A stretch of DNA of 64,000 bases from JAVBJV01 sp031555315 (GTDB taxonomy: Bacteria; Pseudomonadota; Alphaproteobacteria; Acetobacterales; Acetobacteraceae): NCBI GenBank assembly GCA_031555315.1, contig JAVBUO010000005.1:124001-188000 (forward strand), in the 5' to 3' direction. The notes beneath the pieces were generated by a model, which saw only the letters and a list, made by a program, of their open reading frames with translations, had not been told where the DNA came from and searched no databases. Positions 50,924 to 60,594 of the stretch are shown one piece after another. Within the stretch, counting starts at the first letter, position 1, and each line of letters opens with the position of its first letter. The translations under genes were made by a program, and so were the position numbers.

Positions 50924-52540
50924 ATGCTGCGACTGACCGATCTGATCCTGCCGCTGGATCATACGGAATACGATCTGCGGGCTGCGATTGTCGCGCAGCT
51001 CGGCGTGCGGAATGCCGATCTGTTGTTCTGGACGGTGTTCCGGCGCGGTTACGATGCCCGCAAGCCGCATGCGATCAAACTGGTCTATACGCTGGATGTA
51101 ACGGTGCGCGACGAGAGCGCGGTGCGTCTCGGCCGGCATGTGTCGCCGGCGCCGGACACGACCTATAAAGCGCCGCATCGTGCGCCGGGCGAACTGGTGG
51201 AGCGGCCGGTGGTGATCGGCGCCGGACCATGCGGGTTGCTGGCCGGGCTGCTGCTGGCGCAGATGGGGTTCCGCCCGATCATTCTGGAACGCGGCAAGGC
51301 GGTGCGCGAACGCACCAAGGATACGTTCCGCCTGTGGCGCCAGTCGGTGCTGACGCCGGAATCGAACGTGCAGTTCGGGGAAGGCGGCGCGGGCACGTTC
51401 TCGGACGGCAAACTGCACACGCAGATCAGCGACCCCAACCACTATGGCCGCAAGGTGCTGGAGGAATTCGTCCGGGCCGGTGCGCCGGACGAGATTCTGT
51501 ATCTCAGCAAGCCGCATATCGGCACGTTCCGCCTGGTCAGCATGGTCGAGAAGATGCGTGCCAATATCGAGGCGCTGGGCGGTGAATACCGGTTCGATGT
51601 GCGCGTGGACGATATCGACATCCAGACGGCTTCCGATGGTGTGCGTTCGGTGCGCGGGTTGATGCTGGCGGATGGCGCGTATCTGCCGGCGCGGCACGTG
51701 GTGCTGGCGATCGGCCACAGTGCGCGCGACACGTTCCGCATGCTGCATGACCGTGGCGTCTATATGGAGGCCAAACCATTTTCGGTCGGGGTGCGGATCG
51801 AGCATCCGCAGTCGCTGATCGACAAGGCGCGTTTCGGCCCCAATGCCGGGAACAAGTTGCTGGGTGCGGCCGATTACAAGCTGGTGCATCATGCCGGCAA
51901 CGGGCGTGCCGTGTACAGTTTCTGCATGTGCCCGGGGGGAACGGTGGTGGCGGCGACCTCGGAGCCCGGTGGCGTGGTGACCAACGGGATGAGCCAGTAT
52001 TCACGCGCCGAACGCAACGCCAATGCCGGCATCGTGGTGAGCGTTTCCCCCGCGCAGGACTATCCGGGACACCCGCTGGCGGGGATCGAATTCCAGCGCG
52101 CTCTGGAAAAGAGCGCGTTCGTCGCGGGTGGGGCCAGTTACGCGGCGCCTGGGCAACTGGTGGGTGATTTTCTGGCCGGGCGTGCCTCGACGGCGCTGGG
52201 CACGGTGCAGCCGTCCTACACGCCGGGTGTGACCCTGACGGATCTGCGCGCCTGCCTGCCCGATTTCATCGTCGCGGCGATCTGCGAGGCGTTGCCGGTT
52301 TTCGATCGCAGGATTCCGGGGTTTGCGATGCACGATGCAGTGCTGACCGGTGTTGAGACGCGCACGTCGTCGCCCGTGCGCATTCGGCGCGACGAAACGC
52401 TGCAGAGCCTGAACACGCGCGGCCTGTATCCGGCGGGCGAGGGGGCGGGTTACGCGGGCGGCATCATGTCGGCAGGTGTGGATGGCGTGCGCGTCGCCGA
52501 GGCCGTTGCCGCCGACATGCTGTGCACGGTTCGGGGCTGA
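50924..52540 (+). CDS. FAD-dependent dehydrogenase of the COG2509 type, 538 aa
   Basis: This is an uncharacterised flavoprotein family. An N-terminal domain (about 1-85; MLRLTDLILPLDHTEYDLRAAIVAQLG) precedes a Rossmann FAD domain starting VVIGAGPCGLLAGLLLAQMG near residue 98. Further conserved pieces are NVQFGEGGAGTFSDGKLHT, FSVGVRIEHPQ, YSFCMCPGGTVVAATSE and GLYPAGEGAGYAGGIMSAGVDG. The substrate is unknown in the family. Two overlapping ATGs (50920, 50924) exist, of which 50924 is in frame with the coding region. It is separated by about 57 bases from the MaoC gene. Confidence 0.86.
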   Translation: MLRLTDLILPLDHTEYDLRAAIVAQLGVRNADLLFWTVFRRGYDARKPHAIKLVYTLDVTVRDESAVRLGRHVSPAPDTTYKAPHRAPGELVERPVVIGAGPCGLLAGLLLAQMGFRPIILERGKAVRERTKDTFRLWRQSVLTPESNVQFGEGGAGTFSDGKLHTQISDPNHYGRKVLEEFVRAGAPDEILYLSKPHIGTFRLVSMVEKMRANIEALGGEYRFDVRVDDIDIQTASDGVRSVRGLMLADGAYLPARHVVLAIGHSARDTFRMLHDRGVYMEAKPFSVGVRIEHPQSLIDKARFGPNAGNKLLGAADYKLVHHAGNGRAVYSFCMCPGGTVVAATSEPGGVVTNGMSQYSRAERNANAGIVVSVSPAQDYPGHPLAGIEFQRALEKSAFVAGGASYAAPGQLVGDFLAGRASTALGTVQPSYTPGVTLTDLRACLPDFIVAAICEALPVFDRRIPGFAMHDAVLTGVETRTSSPVRIRRDETLQSLNTRGLYPAGEGAGYAGGIMSAGVDGVRVAEAVAADMLCTVRG

Positions 52541-52553
52541 TCGCGATTTTTAT

Positions 52554-52581
52554 GTCGCCGTTTCCCAGGGGAAACGGCGAC
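52554..52581. terminator. 13-bp perfect hairpin between convergent genes
   Basis: gtcgccgtttccc (52554-52566) pairs with gggaaacggcgac (52569-52581) around a two-base gap (loop effectively 4). It lies between the FAD-dehydrogenase and DUF3141 genes. A T-run occurs on the minus-strand side (ataaaaat on that strand is A-rich), so it may be more of a stabiliser than a U-tract terminator. Confidence 0.55.
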
Positions 52582-52617
52582 TGTCAGTGCGGCGGAACCG
52601 CTTGGGGATTGCCAGAA

Positions 52618-54807
52618 CTACGGTTTCTTTTTCCCCGCCGGCGGCAGAATCAGAGCTTCCAGCCGTTTCAAGGCATCCTGCGTTTTTGTGTTGAGCGGGC
52701 CTGAAGACTCGAAGGTCACTCGGGTGCCGGCGATCAGTTTCCGGCGTTGCTCGGGCGAAACGCCGTCCTTGTCCAGCATGGCGGGGATGGCGGCCAGGGC
52801 GGCGTCGACGTCGATACAGAGGATCAGCGCCTGTTCCCGGATGACCGCTTTAAGATTGTCGATCTTCAGATTCCTGCCGTGCGTCTGGCGGATATGTCGC
52901 AATGTCGTCAGGTGGCGTTCGTCCACCCCCTGTCCGGCGGCTGCGTACAGCATGGTGCGAATGGCCGCTTCCACCAAGCCGCCCTGGGCAACGCGCGCTT
53001 TCAGTTCGGCCAGACGGGTACGGACGAATTCCAGTGTCGCCGGGCTGGTTCCCGGGTTCTGGCGTATTGCGCCCTGTGTGGCGGTCAGTCCCAGCATCGC
53101 CTGCACAATGGGCGACCCGTATGTGTTGAGGAACCAGGTCTCGGTCATGAAATCGCGCGCCTGTCCGATGTAATCGAGCGTCGTCGATATCTGGGACGAT
53201 ATCTGTTGCTGCATGTGTGCGAACGGGTTGTCGCTGGTGACCGGCGTGCGGTCCTTGCGTACGGATTCGGCCATATCCGCCACCGTCTGCATCAGTGGAT
53301 TGTCCGGTTTGAAGAATTCGAACGGCATGCGAACCGGGTTGGTCTTGGAAAGCAGTGTGGCGGTCGGCTCGTTCGCCATCATCTGCACAAAAGGCTGCGC
53401 GCAGGTCTTGTACAGACTGTTGGTGATCTCGGACAACCGGCGCACGGCGGCGAAACGGCGTTCGTCCTCTGCGTCGTTGGTGCCCATGTTGCGGATATCG
53501 TCCAGCGTGCGGGGCTCGAAACGCACGAACCAGTCGCCGCATTCGGGCGTGAGCGTATCCGTGGGTTTATGCGGCACCATGATCGCTTCGTACAAACCGG
53601 GCGGCAGCGCATCGATCCCGTCGATGTGATGGGAAAATTCGGAGTGCTCTTTGCTGCCGACTTTGCCCGAGACGAAGATCCCGAGATGTCCGATGTTTTC
53701 ATGCACGGCATAGATGATCGTTTGCCCGTGCATGCGGATGTCGTTCACGTCGTGGTACAAGTCCAGTATCCAGTCCAGCGCCTGCTGTGGCGGGGTGATG
53801 TTGTCCCCTTTCGAGCAGAAGCACAGAATGGGCGAACGGATATTGCGAAGGTCGATCCGCTCACCCGCCTGGGTAACCATTTCCGCCGTGGCGAGGCGGT
53901 TTCCGACGAACAGGTTGTCGGCGATGTACTGCATTTCCTCGGCATTGAGCATGATGTGGTTGCCCCACCATTTCTCGAATTCCAGGTAACGCGGCGCTTC
54001 GGTGTCGACCTTGGCCCAGACGTTGTACTGCTTATCCCAGAGCGTGTTGGCAAGGTTCAGACCCTCGAAATTGGCGACCAGCCAAGCACCGTCGAATTTA
54101 CCATTACCGATGTCGCCGGTCAGCGCGGTCAGCCAGCTGCCGCCCAGCAGGCCGCCCGAATAGCGCATCGGGTTCTTGCCGTGCACGCCGGCCCAGTAGG
54201 ATAGCGGCGCGCCGGCGATGATGATGGGGCCGAACAGTTCCGGTCGTGTCGCGGCCAGCATCATCACCGCCCAGCCGGCCTGACAGTTGCCAATCACACA
54301 GGGCTTTCCATCCCCGTTCGCGTGCAGTTCGTTCACTTTTTCCAGAAACGCGCCTTCGGCGTGCATCACATCCTCGATCGTCTGCCCCGGTTCAGGGTTG
54401 GGCAGGAAACCGATAAAATAACACTGATGCCCGGCCCGCATGGCGACGCCGATTTCGCTTTCGGCTTTGAATCCGCCGATGCCGGGTGCCTGACCGGCGC
54501 GTGGGTCGACCACGACGAATGGGCGGCGCTTGGGGTCTATCGTCACGCCTTCCGGCGGGCGGATCTTCACCAGACCGTAATTGACCGGACGCGGCAGGGA
54601 ACGGCCATCCATCAGCACATCGCCCTCGTAGCGCAGAACGTGAGGAGCAGTGCATTCCATGTTGACCTGATAATCGGCACTGCGCTGTCGCAGAACGTCC
54701 CAGAACAGAATGGTGCGCTGCCAGGCGTCGACGGAATAGGCTATGGCGTCATTCAGAATCTGGTTGCCCGTTTCGATAGAAGTGTCTGCGGCAGTCTTGT
54801 TTACCAT
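52618..54807 (-). CDS. DUF3141 PhaC-like alpha/beta-hydrolase protein, 729 aa
   Basis: The protein has a PhaC-like alpha/beta-hydrolase region. YEGDVLMDGRSLPRPVNYGLVKIRPPEGV leads in. The predicted nucleophile Cys175 lies in VIGNCQAGWAVMMLAATRPE, a variant of the synthase box G-x-C-x-G with Ala at the last position. The core runs to about 360, with a candidate Asp in FCSKGDNITPP and His in HENIGHLGIFVS. A long helical C-terminus (about 400-729) is unlike polymer synthase. Such DUF3141 proteins are annotated as hydroxyalkanoate-related, but function is unproven. It is monocistronic, and an acetoacetyl-CoA reductase is elsewhere in the window. Confidence 0.82.
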   Translation of the reverse strand: MVNKTAADTSIETGNQILNDAIAYSVDAWQRTILFWDVLRQRSADYQVNMECTAPHVLRYEGDVLMDGRSLPRPVNYGLVKIRPPEGVTIDPKRRPFVVVDPRAGQAPGIGGFKAESEIGVAMRAGHQCYFIGFLPNPEPGQTIEDVMHAEGAFLEKVNELHANGDGKPCVIGNCQAGWAVMMLAATRPELFGPIIIAGAPLSYWAGVHGKNPMRYSGGLLGGSWLTALTGDIGNGKFDGAWLVANFEGLNLANTLWDKQYNVWAKVDTEAPRYLEFEKWWGNHIMLNAEEMQYIADNLFVGNRLATAEMVTQAGERIDLRNIRSPILCFCSKGDNITPPQQALDWILDLYHDVNDIRMHGQTIIYAVHENIGHLGIFVSGKVGSKEHSEFSHHIDGIDALPPGLYEAIMVPHKPTDTLTPECGDWFVRFEPRTLDDIRNMGTNDAEDERRFAAVRRLSEITNSLYKTCAQPFVQMMANEPTATLLSKTNPVRMPFEFFKPDNPLMQTVADMAESVRKDRTPVTSDNPFAHMQQQISSQISTTLDYIGQARDFMTETWFLNTYGSPIVQAMLGLTATQGAIRQNPGTSPATLEFVRTRLAELKARVAQGGLVEAAIRTMLYAAAGQGVDERHLTTLRHIRQTHGRNLKIDNLKAVIREQALILCIDVDAALAAIPAMLDKDGVSPEQRRKLIAGTRVTFESSGPLNTKTQDALKRLEALILPPAGKKKP

Positions 54808-54999
54808 GAGCCTGTCCTTGCTTTCTGAGAGCCGAATGAGCAGGTTGGCACCAGCGGATTCAAGAAAAGGGACGGAAAACCGATGCAGGCCTGCCCGCTA
54901 CAGGTTGGGTGGGTGTTACACAGAATCAACACGCAACCAGATAATTCTTCGCTTTCTAATGTCCACCGGCAGGTTAATAACAAAAAGGTGACGGTTGCG

Positions 55000-56016
55000 T
55001 CATGCGCCGTCGTTCAGATGGCAGGCACTTCGATGGCCCGGCGCGATTTCGCGTAGAACCGGACGCTCGCGCTTGCAGCGCTCGGTTGCGTGTGGGCAGC
55101 GCGGATGGAAGTGGCAGCCGGGCGGGGGGGCGAGCGGGCTGGGGATTTCTCCCTTGATTCCTTCGAAAATGCGCTTGCGCGTGTCGATCCGCGGCACTTC
55201 GTTGAGCAGTGCCTGTGTGTAGGGATGATTGGCGCGTGCGAAAATGTCTTCCGTATTGGCGGTTTCCACCACGCGCCCCAGGTACATGATGACAACACGG
55301 TCCGACAGATGCTCGACCACGCCGAGGTCGTGGCTGATGAACAGATACGTCAGATTCAGGTCGCGTCGCAGATCCATGAACAGGTTGAGGATTTGCGCCT
55401 GGATCGATACGTCGAGAGCGGCAACGGCTTCGTCGCAGACCAGGAATTCCGGCTGCACGGCGAGCGCGCGCGCAATGCCGATACGTTGGCGCTGCCCGCC
55501 CGAAAACTGGTGTGGGTAACGCTTCTTGTAAGCCGGATCGAGGCCTGCGCGACGGATCTGCGCATCGACGTATGTGTTGAACTCCGACGTTTTGGTGATG
55601 CCGTGGTACAGCGGTGCTTCACCCACGATGTCTTCCACGCGCATGCGTGGGTTCAGGCTGGCATACGGGTCCTGAAAAATCATCTGGATGCGCAGCTTGG
55701 CATCACGCGCAGCAAGGTCGCTCAGGCTGCTGCGGTTTTGCCCTTTCCAGAAGATTTCGCCTTCCGACACGGGCAGAATGCCGGCGATCATGCGGCCCAG
55801 AGTGGATTTGCCGCACCCGGATTCCCCGACCAGGCCGACCACTTCGCCGCGATAGATCTGCAGGCTGACGTCATCGACCGCATGCACGGTACTTTCATGC
55901 ACATCGGCCCCGAGCTTCTGTGCCAGTTTTGCCGCGAAGTCGAGTTTGTGTGAGAAGCGGCGCGACACATGGCGCACTTCGATCATCGGTGCGGCGTTTG
56001 GGGTGGACTCGCTCAT
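55000..56016 (-). CDS. Peptide/nickel-type ABC transporter ATPase (DppF/OppF-like), 338 aa
   Basis: This is the second ATPase of the peptide importer. Walker A is GLVGESGCGKSTLGRM, the signature motif SGGQRQRIGIARAL, and Walker B EFLVCDEAVAALDVSIQAQIL; the PTT usual before ALDV is replaced by AVAA. The C-terminus carries the oligopeptide-transporter extension with PGCHFHPRCPHATERC, whose cysteines may bind an iron-sulfur cluster. The start at 56016 overlaps the upstream ATPase gene by four bases (ATGA). The last gene of the transporter operon. Confidence 0.93.
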   Translation of the reverse strand: MSESTPNAAPMIEVRHVSRRFSHKLDFAAKLAQKLGADVHESTVHAVDDVSLQIYRGEVVGLVGESGCGKSTLGRMIAGILPVSEGEIFWKGQNRSSLSDLAARDAKLRIQMIFQDPYASLNPRMRVEDIVGEAPLYHGITKTSEFNTYVDAQIRRAGLDPAYKKRYPHQFSGGQRQRIGIARALAVQPEFLVCDEAVAALDVSIQAQILNLFMDLRRDLNLTYLFISHDLGVVEHLSDRVVIMYLGRVVETANTEDIFARANHPYTQALLNEVPRIDTRKRIFEGIKGEIPSPLAPPPGCHFHPRCPHATERCKRERPVLREIAPGHRSACHLNDGA

Positions 56017-56996
56017 GCGGCGGCATCCTTGCTCAGCGGATAGAAACAGCGCAGTTCGTGACCGGGAGCAGGAACGGTGATCGCCGGCTCCTGCATACAG
56101 TCGGGTCCGGCACGGAAACAGCGCGCCCGGAACGCGCATCCGGGTTCCAGGCTGAGCAGGCTCGGCGTCATCCCGGGAATCTGACGCAGCTTTTCGCCGC
56201 GGCGGTTGCGGCTGGGGACCGAGCCGATCAGCCCGTGCGTATACGGGTGTTGCGGGTTGTCCAGCACATCGTTAACTGCGCCTTTTTCCACGACACGCCC
56301 AGCGTACATGACCGCCACTTCGTCGGCCAGGCCGGCGATGACGGACAGATCGTGGGTGATCCAGATCATCGCTGTGCCGTACTGCGCACACAGCTTCTGC
56401 GTCTCGGCCAGGATCTGAGCCTGAATGGTAACATCGAGTGCGGTCGTCGGTTCGTCGGCCACGATCAGGTCGGGGCGGTGCAACAGCGCGATGGCGATCG
56501 CCACGCGCTGGCGCATGCCGCCGGAAAACTGGTGTGGATACGCTTTCAGCCGCTCGTCCGGGCTTGGAATGCCCACCATCCCCAGCGTGTCGCGGGCGCG
56601 CTGGCGCGCTTCTTTGTGGCTGACCTTTTCATGTGCGAGCACGGTCTCGATCATCTGCGTGTCGATGCGCAGAACCGGGTTCAGCGTCATCATCGGGTCC
56701 TGGAAGATCATCGCGATGCGGTTGCCACGCAGGCGGCGCATCTCTTCCTCGGGCACTCCGGTCAGATCGCGGCCCTTGAACAGGATCTGCCCATCGACGA
56801 TCCGGCCGGGTGGATCGACCAGTCGCAGGATCGAAAAACCGGTTACCGATTTCCCGGAGCCGCTTTCGCCAACCAGCCCCAGCACCTTGCCGCGTCCGAC
56901 CGAAAAGGACACGTCGTCGACGGCTTTGACCACGCCGGCCCGCGTGAAGAAATGCGTGCGTAGACCCCGCACGTCGAGAGTAGGGGCTTCGGTCAT
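56013..56996 (-). CDS. Peptide/nickel-type ABC transporter ATPase (DppD/OppD-like), 327 aa
   Basis: This is the first ATPase. It has Walker A GLVGESGSGKSVTGFS, the signature SGGMRQRVAIAIAL, and Walker B DLIVADEPTTALDVTIQAQIL. The C-terminal Opp extension is PGCAFRARCFRAGPDCMQEP. It forms a heterodimer with the second ATPase on the cytoplasmic face of the two permeases. It overlaps both neighbours by four bases, so the four transporter genes are translated as a coupled unit. Confidence 0.94.
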   Translation of the reverse strand: MTEAPTLDVRGLRTHFFTRAGVVKAVDDVSFSVGRGKVLGLVGESGSGKSVTGFSILRLVDPPGRIVDGQILFKGRDLTGVPEEEMRRLRGNRIAMIFQDPMMTLNPVLRIDTQMIETVLAHEKVSHKEARQRARDTLGMVGIPSPDERLKAYPHQFSGGMRQRVAIAIALLHRPDLIVADEPTTALDVTIQAQILAETQKLCAQYGTAMIWITHDLSVIAGLADEVAVMYAGRVVEKGAVNDVLDNPQHPYTHGLIGSVPSRNRRGEKLRQIPGMTPSLLSLEPGCAFRARCFRAGPDCMQEPAITVPAPGHELRCFYPLSKDAAA

Positions 56997-57925
56997 TTTT
57001 TCAGCCGTGGGTTCAGAACGTCGCGCAGATGGTCGCCGACCAGATTGATGGCGAAGATGGTGATCAGCAGGGCGATCCCCGGATAGAAGCTGATCCAGTA
57101 TTTACCAGACAGCATGTATTCGTATCCGTTGTAGATCAGCATTCCCAGGGATGGCTCGGTGATGGGAACGCCCACCCCGAGAAAGGACAGTGTGGCTTCC
57201 AGCGAGATGGCGCGCGCCACCTGGATGGTGCCGACGACGATCAGTGGCGGCAGGCAGTTGGGCAGCAGGTGCCGGAACAGGATACGGCGCCTGGGCAGGG
57301 CCAGACATTCGGCGGCCTCGATGTATTCGCGCCGGCTTTCCACCAACGCCGCGCCGCGCGCGGTGCGCGCGTAATACGCCCATTCCACGATCACCAGCGC
57401 GATGACGACGTTAATGACGCCTTTTCCGAACGCCGCCATGATCATCAGCGCGATCAGGATCGACGGGAACGAGAGCTGCAGGTCGACCAGGCGCATGATG
57501 ACGGTATCGGTCTTGCCGCCGGCATAAGCAGCCAGCATGCCCAGCGTGGTGCCGACGATGCCGGCGAAGATCGCCGAGCCGATCCCCACGCCCAGCGAAA
57601 TGCGCAGGCCATAGATGATGGCCGAATACATATCCCGCCCCTGTGCATCGGAGCCGAGCAGGAATGTGCGCCCGAACATGCCAACTTGCGGATCGGTACC
57701 GATGCCGCCCGGGGGCAGCTTGTCGTCCGTGAGGCCGAGCTGAAGCAGATCGTAAGGGTTCTGCGGCACGATCCATGGCGCGAAGATCGCCGCCAGCACA
57801 ATCAGGAACACGATGACCAGGCCGAGAACGGCGATCTTCGATTCCATGAACTCCGACACAAAGCGACGGAAAGGCGTTTCTTCGCGTATCGTGGGGGGCG
57901 GGGCGGCGGTGGTTATAGAGCTCAT
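56993..57925 (-). CDS. Peptide ABC transporter permease (DppC/OppC-like), 310 aa
   Basis: This is an inner-membrane permease with a long N-terminal segment, a first membrane helix near 35-55 and the cluster of membrane helices typical of OppC. The EAA loop (EAAECLALPRRRILFRHLLPN, near 205-225), which contacts the ATPase, is canonical. Signature text LGSDAQGRDMYSAIIYGLRISLGVG marks OppC-type permeases. It starts 11 bases after dppB ends, and its end overlaps the next gene by four bases. Confidence 0.94.
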   Translation of the reverse strand: MSSITTAAPPPTIREETPFRRFVSEFMESKIAVLGLVIVFLIVLAAIFAPWIVPQNPYDLLQLGLTDDKLPPGGIGTDPQVGMFGRTFLLGSDAQGRDMYSAIIYGLRISLGVGIGSAIFAGIVGTTLGMLAAYAGGKTDTVIMRLVDLQLSFPSILIALMIMAAFGKGVINVVIALVIVEWAYYARTARGAALVESRREYIEAAECLALPRRRILFRHLLPNCLPPLIVVGTIQVARAISLEATLSFLGVGVPITEPSLGMLIYNGYEYMLSGKYWISFYPGIALLITIFAINLVGDHLRDVLNPRLKK

Positions 57926-57936
57926 GCCTGTTCCCC

Positions 57937-58911
57937 TTACGCCTTGCTTTCCAGACGCACGCGCGGATCGATGATGGTATACAAAAGATCGACGACCAGA
58001 TTGATGATGATGAACATGAAGACGATCATCATCAGATAGGCGACGATCACCGGGCGGTCGAGTACATTGATGCTGTCGATGATCAGCTTGCCCATGCCGG
58101 GCCAGGCGAAAATACTTTCGGTCACCACGGCAAACGCGATGGTCGACCCGAACTCGAGCCCGACCACGGTGACCACCGGGATCATGATGTTCTTCATCAC
58201 ATGCACGGAAATGATGCGCAGAGGCGAAAGCCCTTTAGCGCGTGCGAATTTCACGAAGTCGAGCTGCATGATCTCGCGCACGCCGGAGCGCACCAGACGG
58301 ATGACCATCGATATTTTGAACAACGCCAGGTTGACGGCAGGCATGACCATGTGCGCCAGTCCGTCCCTAGTCAGGAATGACCAGCGCATGCCCAGGATGG
58401 TGACGGTCTCGCCCCGTCCGGTCGACGGCAGCCAGCCGAGCTCCACGGCAAACAGCAGGATCATCATCAGCCCGACCCAGAACGTCGGCAGGCTGAAGCC
58501 CAGGATACTGCCCGACATGATGATGCGCGAGAAAATCGACTTCGGCTTCAGGCCGGCGAACAGACCAAGCGGCAGGCCGATGACCAGCGCGATGATCAAC
58601 GCCGCGAACGCCAGTTCCAGGGTGGCCGGCGCGCGCTGCATGATCAGTTGCAGCGCGGGTTCGTTGAACACGAACGAGCGGCCAAGATCGCCGCGCAGCG
58701 CGTTGCCGAGAAACAGCAGATACTGCAGCCATAACGGTTTATCGAGGCCGAGCGCGACAATGGCGCGTTCGCGTTCGATCTGGTCGGCATCGGGCGCGAT
58801 CAGGATTTCGACCGGATCGCCGATGGCAAAGACGCCGAGGAACACGATGACGGTCATTGCCAGCATCACGAACATGGCCTGGAACAGGCGGCGGATCAGA
58901 TAGACGGTCAT
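57937..58911 (-). CDS. Peptide ABC transporter permease (DppB/OppB-like), 324 aa
   Basis: This is an inner-membrane permease with six membrane helices; the first is YLIRRLFQAMFVMLAMTVIVFLG. The conserved periplasmic-end region includes GDPVEILI, and the EAA loop reads DFVKFARAKGLSPLRIISVHVMKN. The ATG at 58911 is preferred, since the upstream in-frame start at 58932 is a TTG. It is first of the four transporter genes after the broken binding-protein gene; a long hairpin separates it from that gene. Confidence 0.94.
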   Translation of the reverse strand: MTVYLIRRLFQAMFVMLAMTVIVFLGVFAIGDPVEILIAPDADQIERERAIVALGLDKPLWLQYLLFLGNALRGDLGRSFVFNEPALQLIMQRAPATLELAFAALIIALVIGLPLGLFAGLKPKSIFSRIIMSGSILGFSLPTFWVGLMMILLFAVELGWLPSTGRGETVTILGMRWSFLTRDGLAHMVMPAVNLALFKISMVIRLVRSGVREIMQLDFVKFARAKGLSPLRIISVHVMKNIMIPVVTVVGLEFGSTIAFAVVTESIFAWPGMGKLIIDSINVLDRPVIVAYLMMIVFMFIIINLVVDLLYTIIDPRVRLESKA

Positions 58912-58945
58912 CGACTTTTCAGCGTCTCCCAAGCATGCTCGGTTT

Positions 58946-58974
58946 CCGGAGCGCCACTTGTTGTGGCGCTCCGG
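58946..58974 (-). other. 12-bp hairpin between the broken binding-protein gene and dppB
   Basis: ccggagcgccac (58946-58957) pairs with gtggcgctccgg (58963-58974) around the loop ttgtt. It lies in the 69-base gap between the two genes. Hairpins at this point in binding-protein operons often stabilise the upstream mRNA so that more binding protein than permease is made. No U-tract follows, so it would let some transcription pass. Confidence 0.6.
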
Positions 58975-58980
58975 CAGTTG

Positions 58981-60594
58981 TCAGCGTCCGGCGGACGCGG
59001 GGGTAATATCCTGCGCCAAGGTCATCTCGTCCACCCGTGGCTCGTGCGACAGCTGGCGGCGCATGGCCCAGATATTCGTCTGAAAGTGCAGCGGAATCAA
59101 CGCAACATCATCCATGGCTACGCGGGTTGCCTCCTGCAGGACGGCTTCGCGCTGTTTGTCGTCTAGTGTGCGCATGGCCTGTACGACAAGAGCATCCACG
59201 GCCGGGTTCGAATACCGGCCCCGGTTGGAGGCCCCGTACCCCGTTTCGCGCGAAATGGTGGAAACCAGATTGCGCAACGGGTTGGATGCCTCGGCGCCGG
59301 TCGACGTCCACCCGTACAGCATGATCGACAATTCGCCCTTGGCCACTCGGCTGACATAGGCGGTCCAGGGTTGGGCGTCGATCTGGGTGCGTATCCCGAT
59401 ACGGGTCCACATCTGGCCGATCGTCTGCGCGATACGGCTGTCGTTCACATACCGATCGTTCGGCGCGTGCAAGGTGACGCGGAATCAGTTCGGGAAGCCG
59501 GCTTCGGTCAACAGGCGCTTGGCTTCTTCAACATTGAGGCGTGGCACCTCCCGGTCCGGAAGCGATCCGAAACAGCCCATCGGTAGCAATTGTCCGGCCG
59601 GTACCGCCGCGCCCTCCATGACGCGCGCGGTAATCATTTGCCGATCGATGGCCAGCGAGAGCGCCTTGCGCACCCGCGCGTCACGCAAGGGATTGGGGTT
59701 GATGGGCTTGCCGTCGTGATCGGTGATGAAGGGCGTTGCCTCGGTGGTGCGATGCTGGTCGAGCGCCAGATAGATCAGGCGTGTACCCGGAATTTCCGAG
59801 ATCCGGACGTCCGGATTGCCGCGTGTGTGCGCCAGATCGGCGGTGGGCAATGTGTCGATGAACTGTACGTCGTTGGCTTTCAGCGCGGCCGTGCGGGCGC
59901 CGTCGTTGGTGATGATGCGGTAATTGACCTTCGCCCAGACCGGCTTGTCGCCCCAGTAATTTTCGTTGCGCTCGAATTCGATCCGGTCGCCATGCTGGTG
60001 GCGGACCAGCTTGAATGGGCCGGTACCGATCGCCGCTTTGCCGCTGTTGAAGTCTTCCGTGGTGGCGTTTTCGTGCGTTGCCTTGTTGAGGATGCGCAGG
60101 CTGGCCAGATCGATCGGCATCAGCGGATATGGACCGTCGGTACGAATGCGGATGGTCAGCGGATCGACGATTTCGACGGCTTTCATCGGGCGCACGAAGG
60201 TTGCGTACGATGCCGGGCTATTCGGTACGTTCGGGATGCGCGCGAAGGTGAAGGCGACGTCCTCGGCAGTGAACGGATTGCCGTTATGAAAACGCACGTC
60301 TGGGCGTAGCTTGATCTCCCAGGTATTCTCGTCGACGGTGCGGTATGCAACCGCCAGTGCGGGCGAGAGGCGCGCCCGGCCGTCGAGCTGGGTCAGGGTG
60401 TCGAAGAGCATGCTGGCAACGGCGTTGTTCGGGGTCAGCTGATGGAAGTGGGGGTCGAGGGATGTCACCGTCGCGCCGACCGCCATGGTCAGGGTCCGGC
60501 TGTCGACGGACTGGGCCAGCGCCATTCTGCGGGTACCGGCGGCAGCGATGACACATGCAGCACCGGCAAGAGTTGTCCTTCTTGAAAAATTCAC
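58981..60594 (-). pseudogene. SBP_bac_5 peptide-binding protein gene with in-frame TGA, full length 536 codons plus stop
   Basis: The reading frame gives a Tat-like signal (MNFSRRTTLAGAACVIAAAG) and a normal family-5 extracellular solute-binding protein. At 59485-59487 a TGA interrupts ...LLTEAGFPN, after which the same frame continues FRVTLHAPNDRY and on to a natural stop at 58981. Both intact paralogues have G at that point (AGFPNGFR), so one G-to-T change (GGA to TGA) explains it. The first 369 residues would form a truncated protein without the C-terminal lobe. Sequencing error cannot be excluded. It is linked to dppB in the transporter operon. Confidence 0.85.

Noticed and set aside
59485..59487. 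The TGA in the binding-protein gene as a selenocysteine codon
   Set aside because: The paralogues have Gly there, not Cys or Sec, no SECIS-like hairpin follows, and the protein family is not a selenoprotein family. A point mutation is simpler.
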